From Prochlorococcus sp. AG-409-P01 (lineage in GTDB: Bacteria > Cyanobacteriota > Cyanobacteriia > PCC-6307 > Cyanobiaceae), in contig QCKM01000001.1 of the NCBI GenBank assembly GCA_003215335.1, positions 62,001-126,000 of the forward strand: a stretch of 64,000 bases of DNA. Reading direction: 5' to 3'. Numbering within the stretch: the stretch's first letter is position 1; each line of letters starts with the position of its first letter. The notes under the pieces are model-generated. The model was not told where the DNA came from, ran no database searches, and saw only the letters and a program-made list of their open reading frames with translations. Shown in pieces: positions 38,708 to 48,251 of this stretch. The position numbers and the translations under genes are program-made.

Positions 38708-38756
38708 GGGTTAATCGGCGAGACTAGTGCAAACTAATTGGGGGTTGGGAAAAACG

Positions 38757-40904
38757 ATGAGCCAAAGCGGGTCCACCGCAAATTCGACTACCACGAGGTC
38801 TTCAAAGCGATTAGTCGCTGATTCGGCTAATCGCTCATTCCCTCTTGCGGCAATAACTGGTCATGGGACTTTGAAGTTGGCTCTTCTGCTTGCAGCAGTG
38901 GATCCTGCTCTTGGTGGAGTAATTATTGCTGGGGGAAGAGGTACAGGGAAATCAGTTTTGGCAAGAGGGTTGCATGCCCTCTTGCCACCTATTGAAATTC
39001 TTAATCTGACTTCCACATCAGGTGGAAAGGAAAACAGTCGATCTGTGCGTCCTGTGGGATGCAATCTGGATCCTAATTTGCCTCATGAGTGGGATGAAGG
39101 TACAAAGCTATCCCTTCAAGAGAATTTTGGTTGGACTGGGAATAATCAATCAGCACATGATGGCTTGCCGACTAGCGTTGTTCCGGCACCTTTTGTGCAA
39201 GTCCCCCTTGGAATAACTGAAGACCGGTTGGTAGGGGCGGTTGATGTTGCGGCCTCATTAAATACTGGAAGCCCTGTGTTTCAGCCAGGTCTTCTTGCAG
39301 AGGCTCATAGAGGTGTGCTTTATGTGGACGAATTGAATTTGCTAGACGAAGGGATTGTCAACCTTTTGCTGGCAGCAGTTGGAGCTGGCGAGAACCAGGT
39401 TGAGAGAGAGGGACTAAGCCTTCGACATCCATGTCGCCCACTTCTTCTTGCTACTTATAACCCAGAGGAGGGGACTGTTCGAGATCATCTTCTTGATCGA
39501 TTTGCAATTGTTCTTTCAGCAAATCAATTAATTACTAATGAGCAACGAGTTGAGATAACCCAGGCGGTATTGGCTCATGGTCAGTGCAGTACAAGCTTTG
39601 CTGAAAAGTGGTCTGAGGAGACTGAAGCATTGGCGACTCAATTGATTCTTGCTCGACAATGGTTGCCAGATGTGCAAATCAACCAGTCCCAGATTGAATA
39701 TCTTGTTACTGAAGCTATTAGAGGAGGTGTTGAGGGGCATCGGTCTGAACTTTATGCTGTTCGCGTGGCTAAGGCCCATGCGGCTTTAAGCGGAAGAGAT
39801 CAGGTGGATGCAGAAGATTTGCAGGTAGCTGTGCGCCTTGTTATCGCTCCGAGAGCACTGCAATTGCCACCGCAGGAAGAGCAAATGGAGCCACCACCAC
39901 CTCAAGAGCAACAAGAGCCACCCCCGCCAGAGCAATCAGATGACGATTCCTCTGAAGATGAAGATGAAGATGAAGATGAAGAGACTCCAGAGGATCAGAC
40001 GCCGCCAGTCCCAGAGGAGTTCATGCTTGACCCTGAAGCGGTAGTAATTGATCCTGACTTGCTGCTTTTCTCAGCGGCTAAATCTAAAAGCGGAAGTAGT
40101 GGAAGTCGATCAATTGTGTTAAGTGATAGTCGTGGTCGTTATGTAAAGCCAGTTCTTCCACGCGGCCCAGTAAGGCGTATAGCAGTTGATGCAACATTAA
40201 GGGCTGCCGCGCCATATCAAAAGGCTCGTAGAGCAAGACAGCCTGACAAGAAGGTCATTGTTGAAGAGGCTGATTTGCGGGCCAAATTGTTGCAGCGCAA
40301 GGCCGGGTCGCTAGTTGTGTTTCTTGTTGATGCGAGCGGGTCAATGGCCTTGAATCGCATGCAAGGCGCAAAAGGGGCTGTGATTCGCTTGCTTACTGAA
40401 GCCTATGAGAATAGGGATGAGGTCTCTTTGATTCCTTTTCGAGGAGAACAAGCTGAGGTTTTACTTCCACCTACTCGATCCATTACGGCTGCGAAAAGAA
40501 GATTAGAAGTTATGCCTTGTGGAGGCGGGTCGCCTCTTGCTCATGGATTGACTCAGGCTGCACGGGTGGGTGTAAATGCCTTGGCTACTGGAGAACTTGG
40601 ACAAGTGGTTGTAGTTGCCATTACTGATGGACGTGGAAATGTCCCTTTGGGTGTTTCTTTAGGTCAACCGCAGCTAGAGGGTGAAGAGCAAGTTGATCTA
40701 AAGGAGGAGTTGTTGGAGGTAGCCTCCCGTTACCGGGGCTTAGGCATTAAGTTGTTGGTAATTGACACTGAGCGCAAATTCATAGGAAGTGGGATGGGTA
40801 AAGATTTAGCAGAGGCTGCAGGGGGGAAATATGTTCAACTTCCTAAGGCAAGTGAGCAAGCAATTGCAGCAATAGCGATGGATGCTATTAATGATGTGAC
40901 TTAG
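38757..40904 (+). CDS. chlD: Magnesium-chelatase subunit ChlD
   Basis: Mg2+ is put into protoporphyrin IX by ChlH, ChlI and ChlD, and ChlD is the platform subunit. The N-terminal AAA+ half (to about 345) has [26 protein letters not shown] and RDHLLDRF. A Pro/Gln- and Asp/Glu-rich linker follows, and then the von Willebrand A domain with the MIDAS motif DASGSMAL. The frame opens at GTG 38727, but the ATG at 38757 is more likely. Length is normal. Divergent from folK. Confidence 0.95.
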   Translation: MSQSGSTANSTTTRSSKRLVADSANRSFPLAAITGHGTLKLALLLAAVDPALGGVIIAGGRGTGKSVLARGLHALLPPIEILNLTSTSGGKENSRSVRPVGCNLDPNLPHEWDEGTKLSLQENFGWTGNNQSAHDGLPTSVVPAPFVQVPLGITEDRLVGAVDVAASLNTGSPVFQPGLLAEAHRGVLYVDELNLLDEGIVNLLLAAVGAGENQVEREGLSLRHPCRPLLLATYNPEEGTVRDHLLDRFAIVLSANQLITNEQRVEITQAVLAHGQCSTSFAEKWSEETEALATQLILARQWLPDVQINQSQIEYLVTEAIRGGVEGHRSELYAVRVAKAHAALSGRDQVDAEDLQVAVRLVIAPRALQLPPQEEQMEPPPPQEQQEPPPPEQSDDDSSEDEDEDEDEETPEDQTPPVPEEFMLDPEAVVIDPDLLLFSAAKSKSGSSGSRSIVLSDSRGRYVKPVLPRGPVRRIAVDATLRAAAPYQKARRARQPDKKVIVEEADLRAKLLQRKAGSLVVFLVDASGSMALNRMQGAKGAVIRLLTEAYENRDEVSLIPFRGEQAEVLLPPTRSITAAKRRLEVMPCGGGSPLAHGLTQAARVGVNALATGELGQVVVVAITDGRGNVPLGVSLGQPQLEGEEQVDLKEELLEVASRYRGLGIKLLVIDTERKFIGSGMGKDLAEAAGGKYVQLPKASEQAIAAIAMDAINDVT
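39954..39983 (+). repeat. Five tandem GAAGAT-type hexamers inside chlD
   Basis: Four GAAGAT copies plus one GAAGAG encode an Asp-Glu run in the ChlD linker. Slippage here would keep the frame (6-bp unit), so the length of the acidic linker can vary without breaking the gene. Confidence 0.85.
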
Positions 40905-40948
40905 TTATGGCAGGTATTTTTTGTAAGGATTAAGTTAATTTATATATC

Positions 40949-41776
40949 CTATTTATTAGTACTTATAGTTTTTGTAGGATAAAGCTCGTTGAAGAATTGC
41001 CCAAGTCCAATTGTGACACTTCTTACTGCATTCATGAATTCAGGGTCCCCAGTTAGAGCCTCTAGATCATCACCTACAGCATTAATCTTTGATGTAAGAG
41101 AACGTGCAGTACTTACAGTTTGCTTTAGCTCATTAATTGTTTTTGGGTTGTCTATTGCGGCTACCACATTATTTATATGACCCGTGGCATTAGTCAGATT
41201 ATTTATGATTGGGATTGCTTTTTCCAAATCTCTTTTTAATTGGCTAATAAGACCATCTAGATCCTCAAAAATATTCTCAGATTCTGCCTGTTCAAGTACT
41301 CTTTGAAGAGTATGTGCGACTGTTGAGATGCTTGCCAATGGCTTGCCTGGAATGACATCTCCACTGCATAGAATGATCGAGGGAGAGCAATCTTTTGCAT
41401 TAGGCAATGGTGAGTTATTTATTAATTCCTTGTCATTGCTAATAAGTGCAATCTTAGAGTTACCACCAAGCAAAGAGCTTGTTGTAATAGTTGCAAAAAC
41501 GGGCTTAGGTAAGCGGAGCTCACTATGACTTATTTCTAACTGTGCTAACACTGCTTTCGCAGTGACATCTATTTTGCTAACTGACCCTACAATGACTCCT
41601 CTATAAGTCACAGGAGACCTTTCAGATAAGCCACTGGCATCTGGAAAACTAACTGTAACTTGCCAAACATTTGACCCGAGCTTGACACCACGCATCCAAA
41701 GATGAGTTCCCACGACAGCAACTATTGCTCCAATTAAGGAAAATCCCACTAATGCATCACGAATGCTTCTTCTCAT
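40949..41776 (-). CDS. MCE/MlaD-domain protein, lipid-transport subunit
   Basis: Membrane-anchored periplasmic lipid-binding subunit of an Mla-type (in plastids TGD2) transporter. It has an N-terminal helix (about 10-30) and then an MCE domain with YRGVIVGSVSKIDV. The C-terminal part is a coiled helix. The frame opens further upstream to 41836, but that part overlaps the ABC gene; I use ATG 41776, which leaves a 4-nt gap. The cognate permease (MlaE/TGD1) is not in this window. Confidence 0.87.
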   Translation of the reverse strand: MRRSIRDALVGFSLIGAIVAVVGTHLWMRGVKLGSNVWQVTVSFPDASGLSERSPVTYRGVIVGSVSKIDVTAKAVLAQLEISHSELRLPKPVFATITTSSLLGGNSKIALISNDKELINNSPLPNAKDCSPSIILCSGDVIPGKPLASISTVAHTLQRVLEQAESENIFEDLDGLISQLKRDLEKAIPIINNLTNATGHINNVVAAIDNPKTINELKQTVSTARSLTSKINAVGDDLEALTGDPEFMNAVRSVTIGLGQFFNELYPTKTISTNK

Positions 41777-41780
41777 GGAT

Positions 41781-42650
41781 TCATTGTTCGATGTGTTGCA
41801 TAGGTCCTGTAAGGCTTCCTGTGCGGAATTGTTCAACGTATGGATTATTAGTTTGCCTGAAATCGTCTATAGATCCATGCCACTGAAACTTGCCTCCACA
41901 AAGCATCGCAACTTTTTCGGCGGATCTTTCAATTGTGCTTTTGACATGACTCACAACTATTGAGCACCCTCTTGTCATTTTGGTGCTTTTTACAATTAAA
42001 TCTTCAATTCGTGTACATGCAACTGGGTCAAGCCCCGCAGTTGGCTCGTCATAAAGAAGTAAAGGCATTGTTTCTTTCCCTTGCAAAGGGTTGTCAAGAA
42101 GTGCCCTTGCAAAACTAACTCTTTTTTGCATGCCTCCACTCAACTGACTAGGAAATTGGTCCGCTACGTCATAGAGGCCAACTGCTTCAAGACATTCATG
42201 AACTTTTTCTTTGATTTGGCCAGGTTTGAGACGACTGCCACGCATTAAAAGAAATCCTACGTTTTCCTCCACTGTTAGAGAAGCTAGAAGAGCAGGATTT
42301 TGGAACACCAGTCGTACGTCTGGTGGGTGTGTTTGATCAAGGCGAAGATAGTACTGTGCTTCTCCAAATACTTTGAGCTCTCCTTTTGTAGGTAATAAAA
42401 GACCTGCTAGAAGACGCAAAACAGTTGATTTACCAGAACCAGAAGGCCCCACAATGGCTAATCTTTCACCAGGTTTCATTGACAGATTTACCTCGTCAAG
42501 GACTCGAAGTTGGCCCCATTGCATAGTGAGATTCCGCATTTCTATAGCGGGAGAGGTTTCTGGCAAGATGCTTTCTGTTCCGAAACAAGTTTCATCTTGC
42601 CTGGGATGTCCAACTGATGGAACTTTCCTTAGAGTTCTCGAAGGATTCAC
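41781..42650 (-). CDS. ABC transporter ATP-binding protein, MlaF type
   Basis: ATPase for the lipid ABC transporter, partner of the MCE protein 4 nt downstream. The 289-residue product has Walker A GPSGSGKST, signature LSGGMQKRVSFARAL, Walker B LLLYDEPTAGLDPVA and the switch His (VVSHVKST). N-terminal 30 residues are extra. GTG start. It is divergent from yvcK with 22 nt between starts, so the promoters must overlap the coding ends. Confidence 0.92.
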   Translation of the reverse strand: MNPSRTLRKVPSVGHPRQDETCFGTESILPETSPAIEMRNLTMQWGQLRVLDEVNLSMKPGERLAIVGPSGSGKSTVLRLLAGLLLPTKGELKVFGEAQYYLRLDQTHPPDVRLVFQNPALLASLTVEENVGFLLMRGSRLKPGQIKEKVHECLEAVGLYDVADQFPSQLSGGMQKRVSFARALLDNPLQGKETMPLLLYDEPTAGLDPVACTRIEDLIVKSTKMTRGCSIVVSHVKSTIERSAEKVAMLCGGKFQWHGSIDDFRQTNNPYVEQFRTGSLTGPMQHIEQ

Positions 42651-42672
42651 GGACGAGCTCCTTGAATAGAAA

Positions 42673-44094
42673 GTGACGACGCCTCATCGCCGAATTAGTA
42701 AACGCCGTCCACTTAAACGTCGTGTGCCAAGGAGGCGCTCGGCTAGGGGAAGAGCTGTTCGACAAAGAGATTTTTTATCTAGGTCTCGTCGAGCAATTCG
42801 CTGGCTTTTGCCTGGACTAGTTGTGAAGCGCTGGATGCTTACTTCTGGATTGGGTCTTGTATTGGCTTTGTTAGGGGTTGCTATTTGGGCTGATCTGAAA
42901 CCTCTGTATTGGATGCTTTATCAGCTTATTTGGGTTCTGGCCTCTATTGCCAAGGTGCTTCCTAGAAGTATTACCGGTGCCCTTGTCCTTGTCTTTGGGG
43001 CTGGATTATTGCTATGGGGTCAGAGTCGCAGCTTTGGGTCTATACAACAGGCCCTTGCACCAGATAAAGACACTGTTTTGGTTGATGCACTGCGTGCCAA
43101 GAGCAAACTCAATAGAGGTCCCAATATTGTTGCCATTGGCGGAGGTACAGGACTATCGACTCTTTTGAGTGGGCTTAAGCGTTATAGCAGTCGTATTACG
43201 GCAATAGTGACTGTTGCTGATGATGGTGGAAGTAGTGGTGTTTTGCGACGAGAATTAGGAGTGCAACCACCCGGTGATATTAGGAATTGCCTTGCGGCTC
43301 TTTCGAATGAAGAACCTTTGCTGACTCGTTTATTTCAATATCGCTTTTCTGCTGGCGGTGGTTTAGAAGGTCATAGCTTTGGGAATTTATTCCTTTCAGC
43401 ACTTACAGCCATTACAGGAAATCTTGAGACAGCAATTACTGCATCAAGTCGAGTCTTGGCAGTTCAAGGTCAGGTTGTTCCTGCAACTAATGTCGATGTC
43501 AGGCTATGGGCTGAACTTGAGAATGGAGAGAGGATTGAGGGTGAGTCAGCGATAGGTCAGGCTCCAAGCCCAATTGTCAGGTTGGGATGTCTTCCAGAGA
43601 AACCTCCAGCATTGCCGAGTGCATTAGAAGCCATTGCCAATGCAGAATTGATTTTGTTGGGTCCAGGGAGTTTATATACATCACTTTTGCCTAATCTTTT
43701 GGTTCCGGAATTGGTGGTTGCCATTCAGAGAAGTAAAGCTCCAAAACTTTATATATGTAATTTGATGACTCAGCCTGGTGAGACTGATGGATTAGATGTT
43801 GAGGGCCATCTCAGAGCTATAGAAGCTCAGTTGGCAAGCATTGGAATTACTCAAAGGTTGTTTGGAGCTGTCTTGGCTCAGGATGATCTAGAGCCATCTC
43901 CATTGGTCGATCATTACAGGGCTAGAGGGGCAGATCCGGTTATTTGTGATGGGAGGGCTTTAAAGGAACAAGGTTATGAAGTTATGCAGGCACCTCTTCA
44001 AGGTGCAAAACCTACAGCCACTCTGCGCCATGATCCAAGAAGTCTTTCCTTGGCAATTATGCGTTTTTACAGGAAGTTCAAACGGGAAGTTTAG
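42673..44094 (+). CDS. YvcK/CofD-like protein (UDP-sugar binding, gluconeogenesis factor family)
   Basis: Cyanobacterial YvcK homologue of 473 residues. A basic tail, then two hydrophobic helices (about 50-115), lead to the YvcK domain with [24 protein letters not shown] and [10 protein letters not shown]. In Bacillus, YvcK supports cell-envelope metabolism on gluconeogenic carbon; here the added membrane anchor is visible. GTG start. The stop overlaps the end of the convergent ndhJ by 4 nt. Confidence 0.88.
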   Translation: MTTPHRRISKRRPLKRRVPRRRSARGRAVRQRDFLSRSRRAIRWLLPGLVVKRWMLTSGLGLVLALLGVAIWADLKPLYWMLYQLIWVLASIAKVLPRSITGALVLVFGAGLLLWGQSRSFGSIQQALAPDKDTVLVDALRAKSKLNRGPNIVAIGGGTGLSTLLSGLKRYSSRITAIVTVADDGGSSGVLRRELGVQPPGDIRNCLAALSNEEPLLTRLFQYRFSAGGGLEGHSFGNLFLSALTAITGNLETAITASSRVLAVQGQVVPATNVDVRLWAELENGERIEGESAIGQAPSPIVRLGCLPEKPPALPSALEAIANAELILLGPGSLYTSLLPNLLVPELVVAIQRSKAPKLYICNLMTQPGETDGLDVEGHLRAIEAQLASIGITQRLFGAVLAQDDLEPSPLVDHYRARGADPVICDGRALKEQGYEVMQAPLQGAKPTATLRHDPRSLSLAIMRFYRKFKREV

Positions 44095-44639
44095 TAAGCG
44101 TCTTGCATTTCATAAAAGTCAGGTTGAATGTAGTCCTTTCTTAGAGGCCAACCTTTCCAATCTTCTGGCATTAAAAGTCTTTTGGGGTGTGGATGGCCAT
44201 CGAAGATGATGCCGAACATATCGAAGGTTTCTCTCTCTTGCCAATCTGCGCCTCTAAATAGTGCATATAGGCTCGGCAATCTTGGGGTGCCTTCTCTTGG
44301 TAAGAAAACTTTTATGCGGACTTCACGAGCTTTGTTTTGTAATCGTTTAGGAGAGTCTTGAGTTATTAGCTCGCTCATTGCAATGAACTGGTAAAAGCAA
44401 ACAAGTTGTTGCCCTGGCCCTTGGTCATAACCTCCTTGACATTGCAAATAATCAAAGCCATCGGTTTTCAAGGCACGAGCAATTTCTATTAGGGCATTGG
44501 GCTCAACAGAAATCATCTCGATGCCTAGATGATCTTGCCCGATAGAAGTGTGTTTTAACTCTTTTTCCTTTAACCAAAGGCTTACTGGTCCAGCATTTGG
44601 CTGGGTGGCTTCTGAGTTTTGTAGGGAGCTGTCACTCAT
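44091..44639 (-). CDS. ndhJ: NAD(P)H-quinone oxidoreductase subunit J
   Basis: Peripheral-arm subunit of cyanobacterial NDH-1, 182 residues. Conserved NuoC-type blocks are seen: [29 protein letters not shown] and [25 protein letters not shown] start inside the ndhK stop region (8-nt overlap), so translation is coupled. Last in the ndhC-ndhK-ndhJ operon. Confidence 0.97.
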   Translation of the reverse strand: MSDSSLQNSEATQPNAGPVSLWLKEKELKHTSIGQDHLGIEMISVEPNALIEIARALKTDGFDYLQCQGGYDQGPGQQLVCFYQFIAMSELITQDSPKRLQNKAREVRIKVFLPREGTPRLPSLYALFRGADWQERETFDMFGIIFDGHPHPKRLLMPEDWKGWPLRKDYIQPDFYEMQDAY

Positions 44640-45384
44640 TAGATTCTTCTCTAGAGAGATTTTCGGATTCGGCCATCGAATTTTGGTGGACCACGTCTTC
44701 TTTTAGAAGAACTTCCGTGTCAGGGGCCAGTGCTGCCTTTTGTGTTTCTGCATTTAAATATGAGCCGTTTATTAAAGATTCAATTTTTTTCATCTGGTGG
44801 GGAATAGTTAGATATCTGTGGGTCTGAGATGCCTTGTTTCTCTCAGTAATAGATTCATTTCCAACTTTTTTTCTTAGCTTGACAACAGCATCAAAAATTG
44901 CTTCAGGCCTTGGAGGACATCCTGGAAGATAAAGGTCTACAGGAATTAATTTGTCAACTCCTCTTACTGCAGTTGTTGAGTCTGCGCTAAACATCCCACC
45001 AGTGATGGTGCATGCCCCCATTGCAATTACATACTTTGGCTCAGGCATTTGTTCGTAAAGCCTTACAAGGGCTGGAGCCATTTTCATGGTCACTGTGCCA
45101 GCAACAATTAGAAGATCAGCTTGACGGGGAGAGCTCCGCGGGACCAATCCGAAACGATCGAAATCGAATCTTGAACCAATAAGGGCAGCAAATTCTATAA
45201 AGCAACACGCTGTTCCATACAACAAAGGCCATAGGCTGCTAAGCCTTGCCCAGTTATGAAGATCATCAAGCGTTGTGAGAATTATGTTCTCACTGAGATC
45301 GTTGGTCACTTGGGGATTTCCTAAAGGCCCACAAGTGGAGGCCTTTAGATCCTCTAAAGTTCGTGTTGAAGGTGTATCAGTCAT
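44632..45384 (-). CDS. ndhK: NAD(P)H-quinone oxidoreductase subunit K
   Basis: Carries the terminal [4Fe-4S] cluster N2 of NDH-1. Ligand Cys pairs are visible in [21 protein letters not shown] and [10 protein letters not shown]. The frame opens at 45429 within ndhC, but the ATG at 45384 starts 4 nt after the ndhC stop and gives the usual beginning, so I choose it. A Ser/Glu-rich C-terminal tail of about 50 residues is longer than core family members and is typical of cyanobacterial forms. Confidence 0.96.
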   Translation of the reverse strand: MTDTPSTRTLEDLKASTCGPLGNPQVTNDLSENIILTTLDDLHNWARLSSLWPLLYGTACCFIEFAALIGSRFDFDRFGLVPRSSPRQADLLIVAGTVTMKMAPALVRLYEQMPEPKYVIAMGACTITGGMFSADSTTAVRGVDKLIPVDLYLPGCPPRPEAIFDAVVKLRKKVGNESITERNKASQTHRYLTIPHQMKKIESLINGSYLNAETQKAALAPDTEVLLKEDVVHQNSMAESENLSREESNE

Positions 45385-45388
45385 TGAA

Positions 45389-45751
45389 TCAGCTCCACTC
45401 AAGGGCTCCTTTCCTCCATGCATAGGCAAGTGCGACTACGAGGATGGCAATAAAAATCAATGCTTCTATAAAAGCTAATAAGCCAAGTCGATTAAATGCG
45501 ACTGCCCAGGGATAAAGGAAAACAGTTTCTACGTCAAATATGACAAAAACCAGGGCAAACATGTAGTAACGAATATTGAATTGAATCCATGCTCCACCTA
45601 TGGGTTCCATTCCAGACTCATATGTGAGCTCTCGTTCTCCTTCTCTACTACGAGGAGAAATAAGTTTGTTGGTCACCAACGCCAGAATTGGGACAGCCGC
45701 TGCAATTAAGAGAAAGCCAAGGAAGGCGTCGTAACCAGGCAGTGAAAACAT
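45389..45751 (-). CDS. ndhC: NAD(P)H-quinone oxidoreductase subunit 3
   Basis: Three-helix membrane subunit of NDH-1 (NuoA/ND3 type), 120 residues. [13 protein letters not shown], the [15 protein letters not shown] loop between helices 1 and 2, and [22 protein letters not shown] are characteristic. The frame extends to 45787, but the ATG at 45751 gives the standard start. First gene of the ndhCKJ operon, facing rubredoxin. Confidence 0.97.
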   Translation of the reverse strand: MFSLPGYDAFLGFLLIAAAVPILALVTNKLISPRSREGERELTYESGMEPIGGAWIQFNIRYYMFALVFVIFDVETVFLYPWAVAFNRLGLLAFIEALIFIAILVVALAYAWRKGALEWS

Positions 45752-45834
45752 AGATAGGCCTGATTTCATTACCAGTTTGGCATTCACCTAGAAGTACGAT
45801 CGCCGATAGAGTTGTCTTAGATGTAATCACACCA

Positions 45835-46263
45835 TTGAGCGAAGAATCCCCAACTGCAAGGGACCCTTCTGGTGAAAGCAATCCAGAGGAATTAGGTGTG
45901 GACCCTTTGATAACTTCCTCTAGAGAAGAAGCGTCAGAATCTCCTGATCTTTCACAGCATCTTTTCGAATGTACAAGCTGTGGATATGTTTATGACCCTA
46001 GTGAGGGTGTTAAGAAGCTTGGCATCAATCCAGGCAGTGCATTTTTAGATTTAGATCAAGGAAGCTTTCGTTGTCCTGTTTGCCGAGCAGGTGTTGACTC
46101 TTTCCGCGATATAGGCCCAAGAACAAGGCCAAGTGGGTTCGAGGAGAATTTGGTTTATGGCTTCGGTGCAAATAGTCTTACTCCTGGCCAGAAGAATGTT
46201 TTGATTTTTGGAGGTCTTGCTTTGATTGTGGCCTTTTTCCTTTCCCTTTATTCATTGGGTTGA
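45835..46263 (+). CDS. rub: Membrane-anchored rubredoxin
   Basis: One-iron electron carrier needed for photosystem assembly in cyanobacteria. The 142-residue product has an acidic 40-residue leader, then FECTSCGYVYDP (Cys 46, 49) and FRCPVCRAG (Cys 80, 83) for iron, and a C-terminal membrane helix (about 119-141). Start is a TTG. It is 13 nt upstream of ycf48 and begins a photosystem II block, as in most cyanobacteria. Confidence 0.94.
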   Translation: MSEESPTARDPSGESNPEELGVDPLITSSREEASESPDLSQHLFECTSCGYVYDPSEGVKKLGINPGSAFLDLDQGSFRCPVCRAGVDSFRDIGPRTRPSGFEENLVYGFGANSLTPGQKNVLIFGGLALIVAFFLSLYSLG

Positions 46264-46276
46264 TTAAACCATCGTT

Positions 46277-47284
46277 ATGAAACGCTTTACTTCATCACTG
46301 ACCAGCCTTCTGATACTGGTAATTCTCTGCTTTGGGTTGGGTGGTTGTGTTGCGACTCGAATTCCCATGGCGGTTTCAAGTCCTTGGATTTCAGTTGATT
46401 TGAATACGCAGGCCAATCCACTAGACATAGGTTTTGTTGATGACAAGCATGGCTTTTTGGTAGGCACAAACCGCTTGATTTTGGAGACAAATGATGGAGG
46501 AGCAAGTTGGGCTAAAAGGGGTCTTGATTTGCCTGAGGAAGAAAACTTTAGATTGATAAGTATTGATTTTCGAGGGGATGAAGGCTGGATTGCAGGGCAG
46601 CCAGGCTTAGTCATGCATAGCTCTGACTCAGGTAGGAATTGGTCTCGATTAATTCTTGGAAGCCAGTTGCCCGGAGATCCATATTTGATTACTGCTACTG
46701 GTGAAAATGGAGCTGAGCTTGCTACTACTGCTGGGGCTGTATATACAACTGATGATGGCGGTTCCCATTGGGAAGGGAAAGTTCGTGATGCAGAAGGTGG
46801 GGTTCGAGATTTAAGGCGAGGCAAAAATGGAGAATATGTAAGTGCCAGCAGTCTTGGGAATTTCTTCGCCACATTGGACCCCGATCAGGATTCATGGCAG
46901 CCACATCAAAGGGCTAGTAGTAAGCGGGTTCAAAGTTTGGGTTTCCAGCCAAGTGGAGATCTTTGGATGCTTTCTCGTGGAGCAGAGATTCGTTTGAATA
47001 CTGAGTCAGGGAACCCTGAAAGTTGGAGCAAGGCAATTATTCCAATTACAAATGGATACAACTATCTCGATTTGGCGTGGGATCCAAATGGTGGAATTTG
47101 GGCCGCAGGGGGCAACGGAACTCTTCTTTTAAGTGCTGATGGTGGAAAAACTTGGGAATTGGACCCAATAGGGGATGCTCAGCCTTCAAACTTTATTCGG
47201 GTCCTGTTTGATGCCTCAACGGGCTCTCAGGCAAAGGGTTTTGTTTTAGGAGAACGTGGCTACCTTTTGCGATGGATTGGCTGA
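46277..47284 (+). CDS. ycf48: Photosystem II assembly protein Ycf48 (HCF136)
   Basis: Lumenal beta-propeller protein that helps insert D1 into the reaction-centre complex. The N-terminus is a lipoprotein signal: hydrophobic core and the lipobox LGGC with Cys at about residue 26. Propeller repeats are seen as TNDGGASWAKRG, SSDSGRNWSRL, TDDGGSHWEG and SADGGKTWELD. The 335-residue length fits. ATG start. It precedes psbEFLJ in the conserved order. Confidence 0.96.
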   Translation: MKRFTSSLTSLLILVILCFGLGGCVATRIPMAVSSPWISVDLNTQANPLDIGFVDDKHGFLVGTNRLILETNDGGASWAKRGLDLPEEENFRLISIDFRGDEGWIAGQPGLVMHSSDSGRNWSRLILGSQLPGDPYLITATGENGAELATTAGAVYTTDDGGSHWEGKVRDAEGGVRDLRRGKNGEYVSASSLGNFFATLDPDQDSWQPHQRASSKRVQSLGFQPSGDLWMLSRGAEIRLNTESGNPESWSKAIIPITNGYNYLDLAWDPNGGIWAAGGNGTLLLSADGGKTWELDPIGDAQPSNFIRVLFDASTGSQAKGFVLGERGYLLRWIG

Positions 47285-47395
47285 GAGTTTGAAGATTTAC
47301 CACCAATGCACAACTCTCTGTAACCATGCTTCTTAGTAATCCAAAGTCTTGAGGCTCATCCTTGATAAGATCTTCAAGCTGATACGCCTGAGGCT

Positions 47396-47644
47396 ATGGC
47401 TGCCGGCTCTACCGGGGAACGCCCTTTTTTCGAAATCATCACCAGTGTCCGTTATTGGATTATCCATGCGGTAACACTTCCAGCGATTTTTATCGCAGGA
47501 TTCTTGTTTGTGTCTACAGGCCTTGCCTATGACACATTCGGAACACCACGACCAGATGCTTATTTTCAAGCATCAGAAACCAAGGCTCCAGTTGTGAGTC
47601 AGCGTTTTGAATCCAAGTCCCAACTCGACCTGAGATTGAAATAA
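47396..47644 (+). CDS. psbE: Cytochrome b559 alpha subunit
   Basis: Binds the b559 haem of photosystem II with PsbF. The 82-residue product has [23 protein letters not shown] with the haem-ligand His, one membrane helix, and the lumenal end [16 protein letters not shown] start, 111 nt after ycf48. First of psbEFLJ, which has gaps of only 3 to 16 nt. Confidence 0.97.
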   Translation: MAAGSTGERPFFEIITSVRYWIIHAVTLPAIFIAGFLFVSTGLAYDTFGTPRPDAYFQASETKAPVVSQRFESKSQLDLRLK

Positions 47645-47647
47645 ACC

Positions 47648-47794
47648 ATGTCACAATCATCCAGTCCGCTCCAGGCGTCTAACGTTCGCGCCTATCCGAT
47701 CTTCACCGTTCGGTGGTTAGCGGTACACGCCTTGGGTATCCCTACGGTGTTTTTCCTTGGCGCTATAGCCGCCATGCAGTTCATCCGTCGCTGA
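47648..47794 (+). CDS. psbF: Cytochrome b559 beta subunit
   Basis: Found by direct translation: ATG 47648 to TGA 47792-47794, 48 residues. [20 protein letters not shown] contains the haem-ligand His, then one membrane helix ending AAMQFIRR. It is 3 nt after psbE. Confidence 0.97.
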   Translation: MSQSSSPLQASNVRAYPIFTVRWLAVHALGIPTVFFLGAIAAMQFIRR

Positions 47795-47810
47795 CCCTTA
47801 ATCGAGAACC

Positions 47811-47930
47811 ATGGAGCGCAACCCCAACCCAAACAACCTGCCGGTTGAACTGAACCGCACGAGCCTTTACTTAGGGCTCTTGTTGGTTTTTGTCATGGGA
47901 ATTTTGTTTATTAGTTATTTCTTCAACTGA
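47811..47930 (+). CDS. psbL: Photosystem II protein PsbL
   Basis: Found by direct translation: ATG 47811 to TGA 47928-47930, 39 residues. The pattern [21 protein letters not shown] then a membrane helix and SYFFN end is diagnostic. PsbL sits at the PSII dimer interface near the quinones. Third gene of psbEFLJ, 16 nt after psbF. Confidence 0.97.
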   Translation: MERNPNPNNLPVELNRTSLYLGLLLVFVMGILFISYFFN

Positions 47931-47942
47931 GCTTTCTGAACC

Positions 47943-48140
47943 ATGAGTACCAAACTTAAGGGCCCTGACGGCCGCATCCCTGACCGACTTCCTGATGGTC
48001 GTCCAGCCGTCTCTTGGGAGCGTCGTTGGACAGAGGGAACTCTTCCTCTTTGGTTAGTAGCAACTGCCGGTGGTGTGGCAATTATTTTTGTACTTGGGCT
48101 GTTCTTCTATGGCTCTTATACAGGGGTAGGTTCTGCCTGA
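47943..48140 (+). CDS. psbJ: Photosystem II protein PsbJ
   Basis: One-helix PSII subunit of 65 residues, 12 nt after psb[18 protein letters not shown]-type helix is preceded by a leader of about 30 residues ([13 protein letters not shown]) that is longer than in plastids, where the protein is about 40. The leader is usual for marine picocyanobacteria as I recall. ATG start. A terminator follows. Confidence 0.95.
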   Translation: MSTKLKGPDGRIPDRLPDGRPAVSWERRWTEGTLPLWLVATAGGVAIIFVLGLFFYGSYTGVGSA

Positions 48141-48207
48141 TTCGAAATAATTTTGTAGAGGCAGTTTCAAATTGTCGCTATAAAAAATGAAAGTTAACTT
48201 TCAGTAA

Positions 48208-48238
48208 AAAGCTGCTTTAAGTAGCGGCTTTTTTTTTG
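48208..48238 (+). terminator. Intrinsic terminator after psbEFLJ
   Basis: AGCTGCT (48210-48216), 6-nt loop, AGCGGCT (48223-48229) with one T-G pair, extended by A-T pairs, then nine T. A perfect 16-nt palindrome (48188-48203) lies just upstream. Together they close the PSII operon. Confidence 0.9.
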
Positions 48239-48251
48239 CTAAAAATTAAAT

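Noticed and set aside
38727-38756. GTG start of chlD
   Set aside because: The added ten residues do not look like a ChlD start; the ATG at 38757 is preferred.
41777-41836. Extended N-terminus of the MCE protein
   Set aside because: It overlaps the ABC gene and lacks hydrophobic character; the ATG at 41776 precedes the membrane helix.
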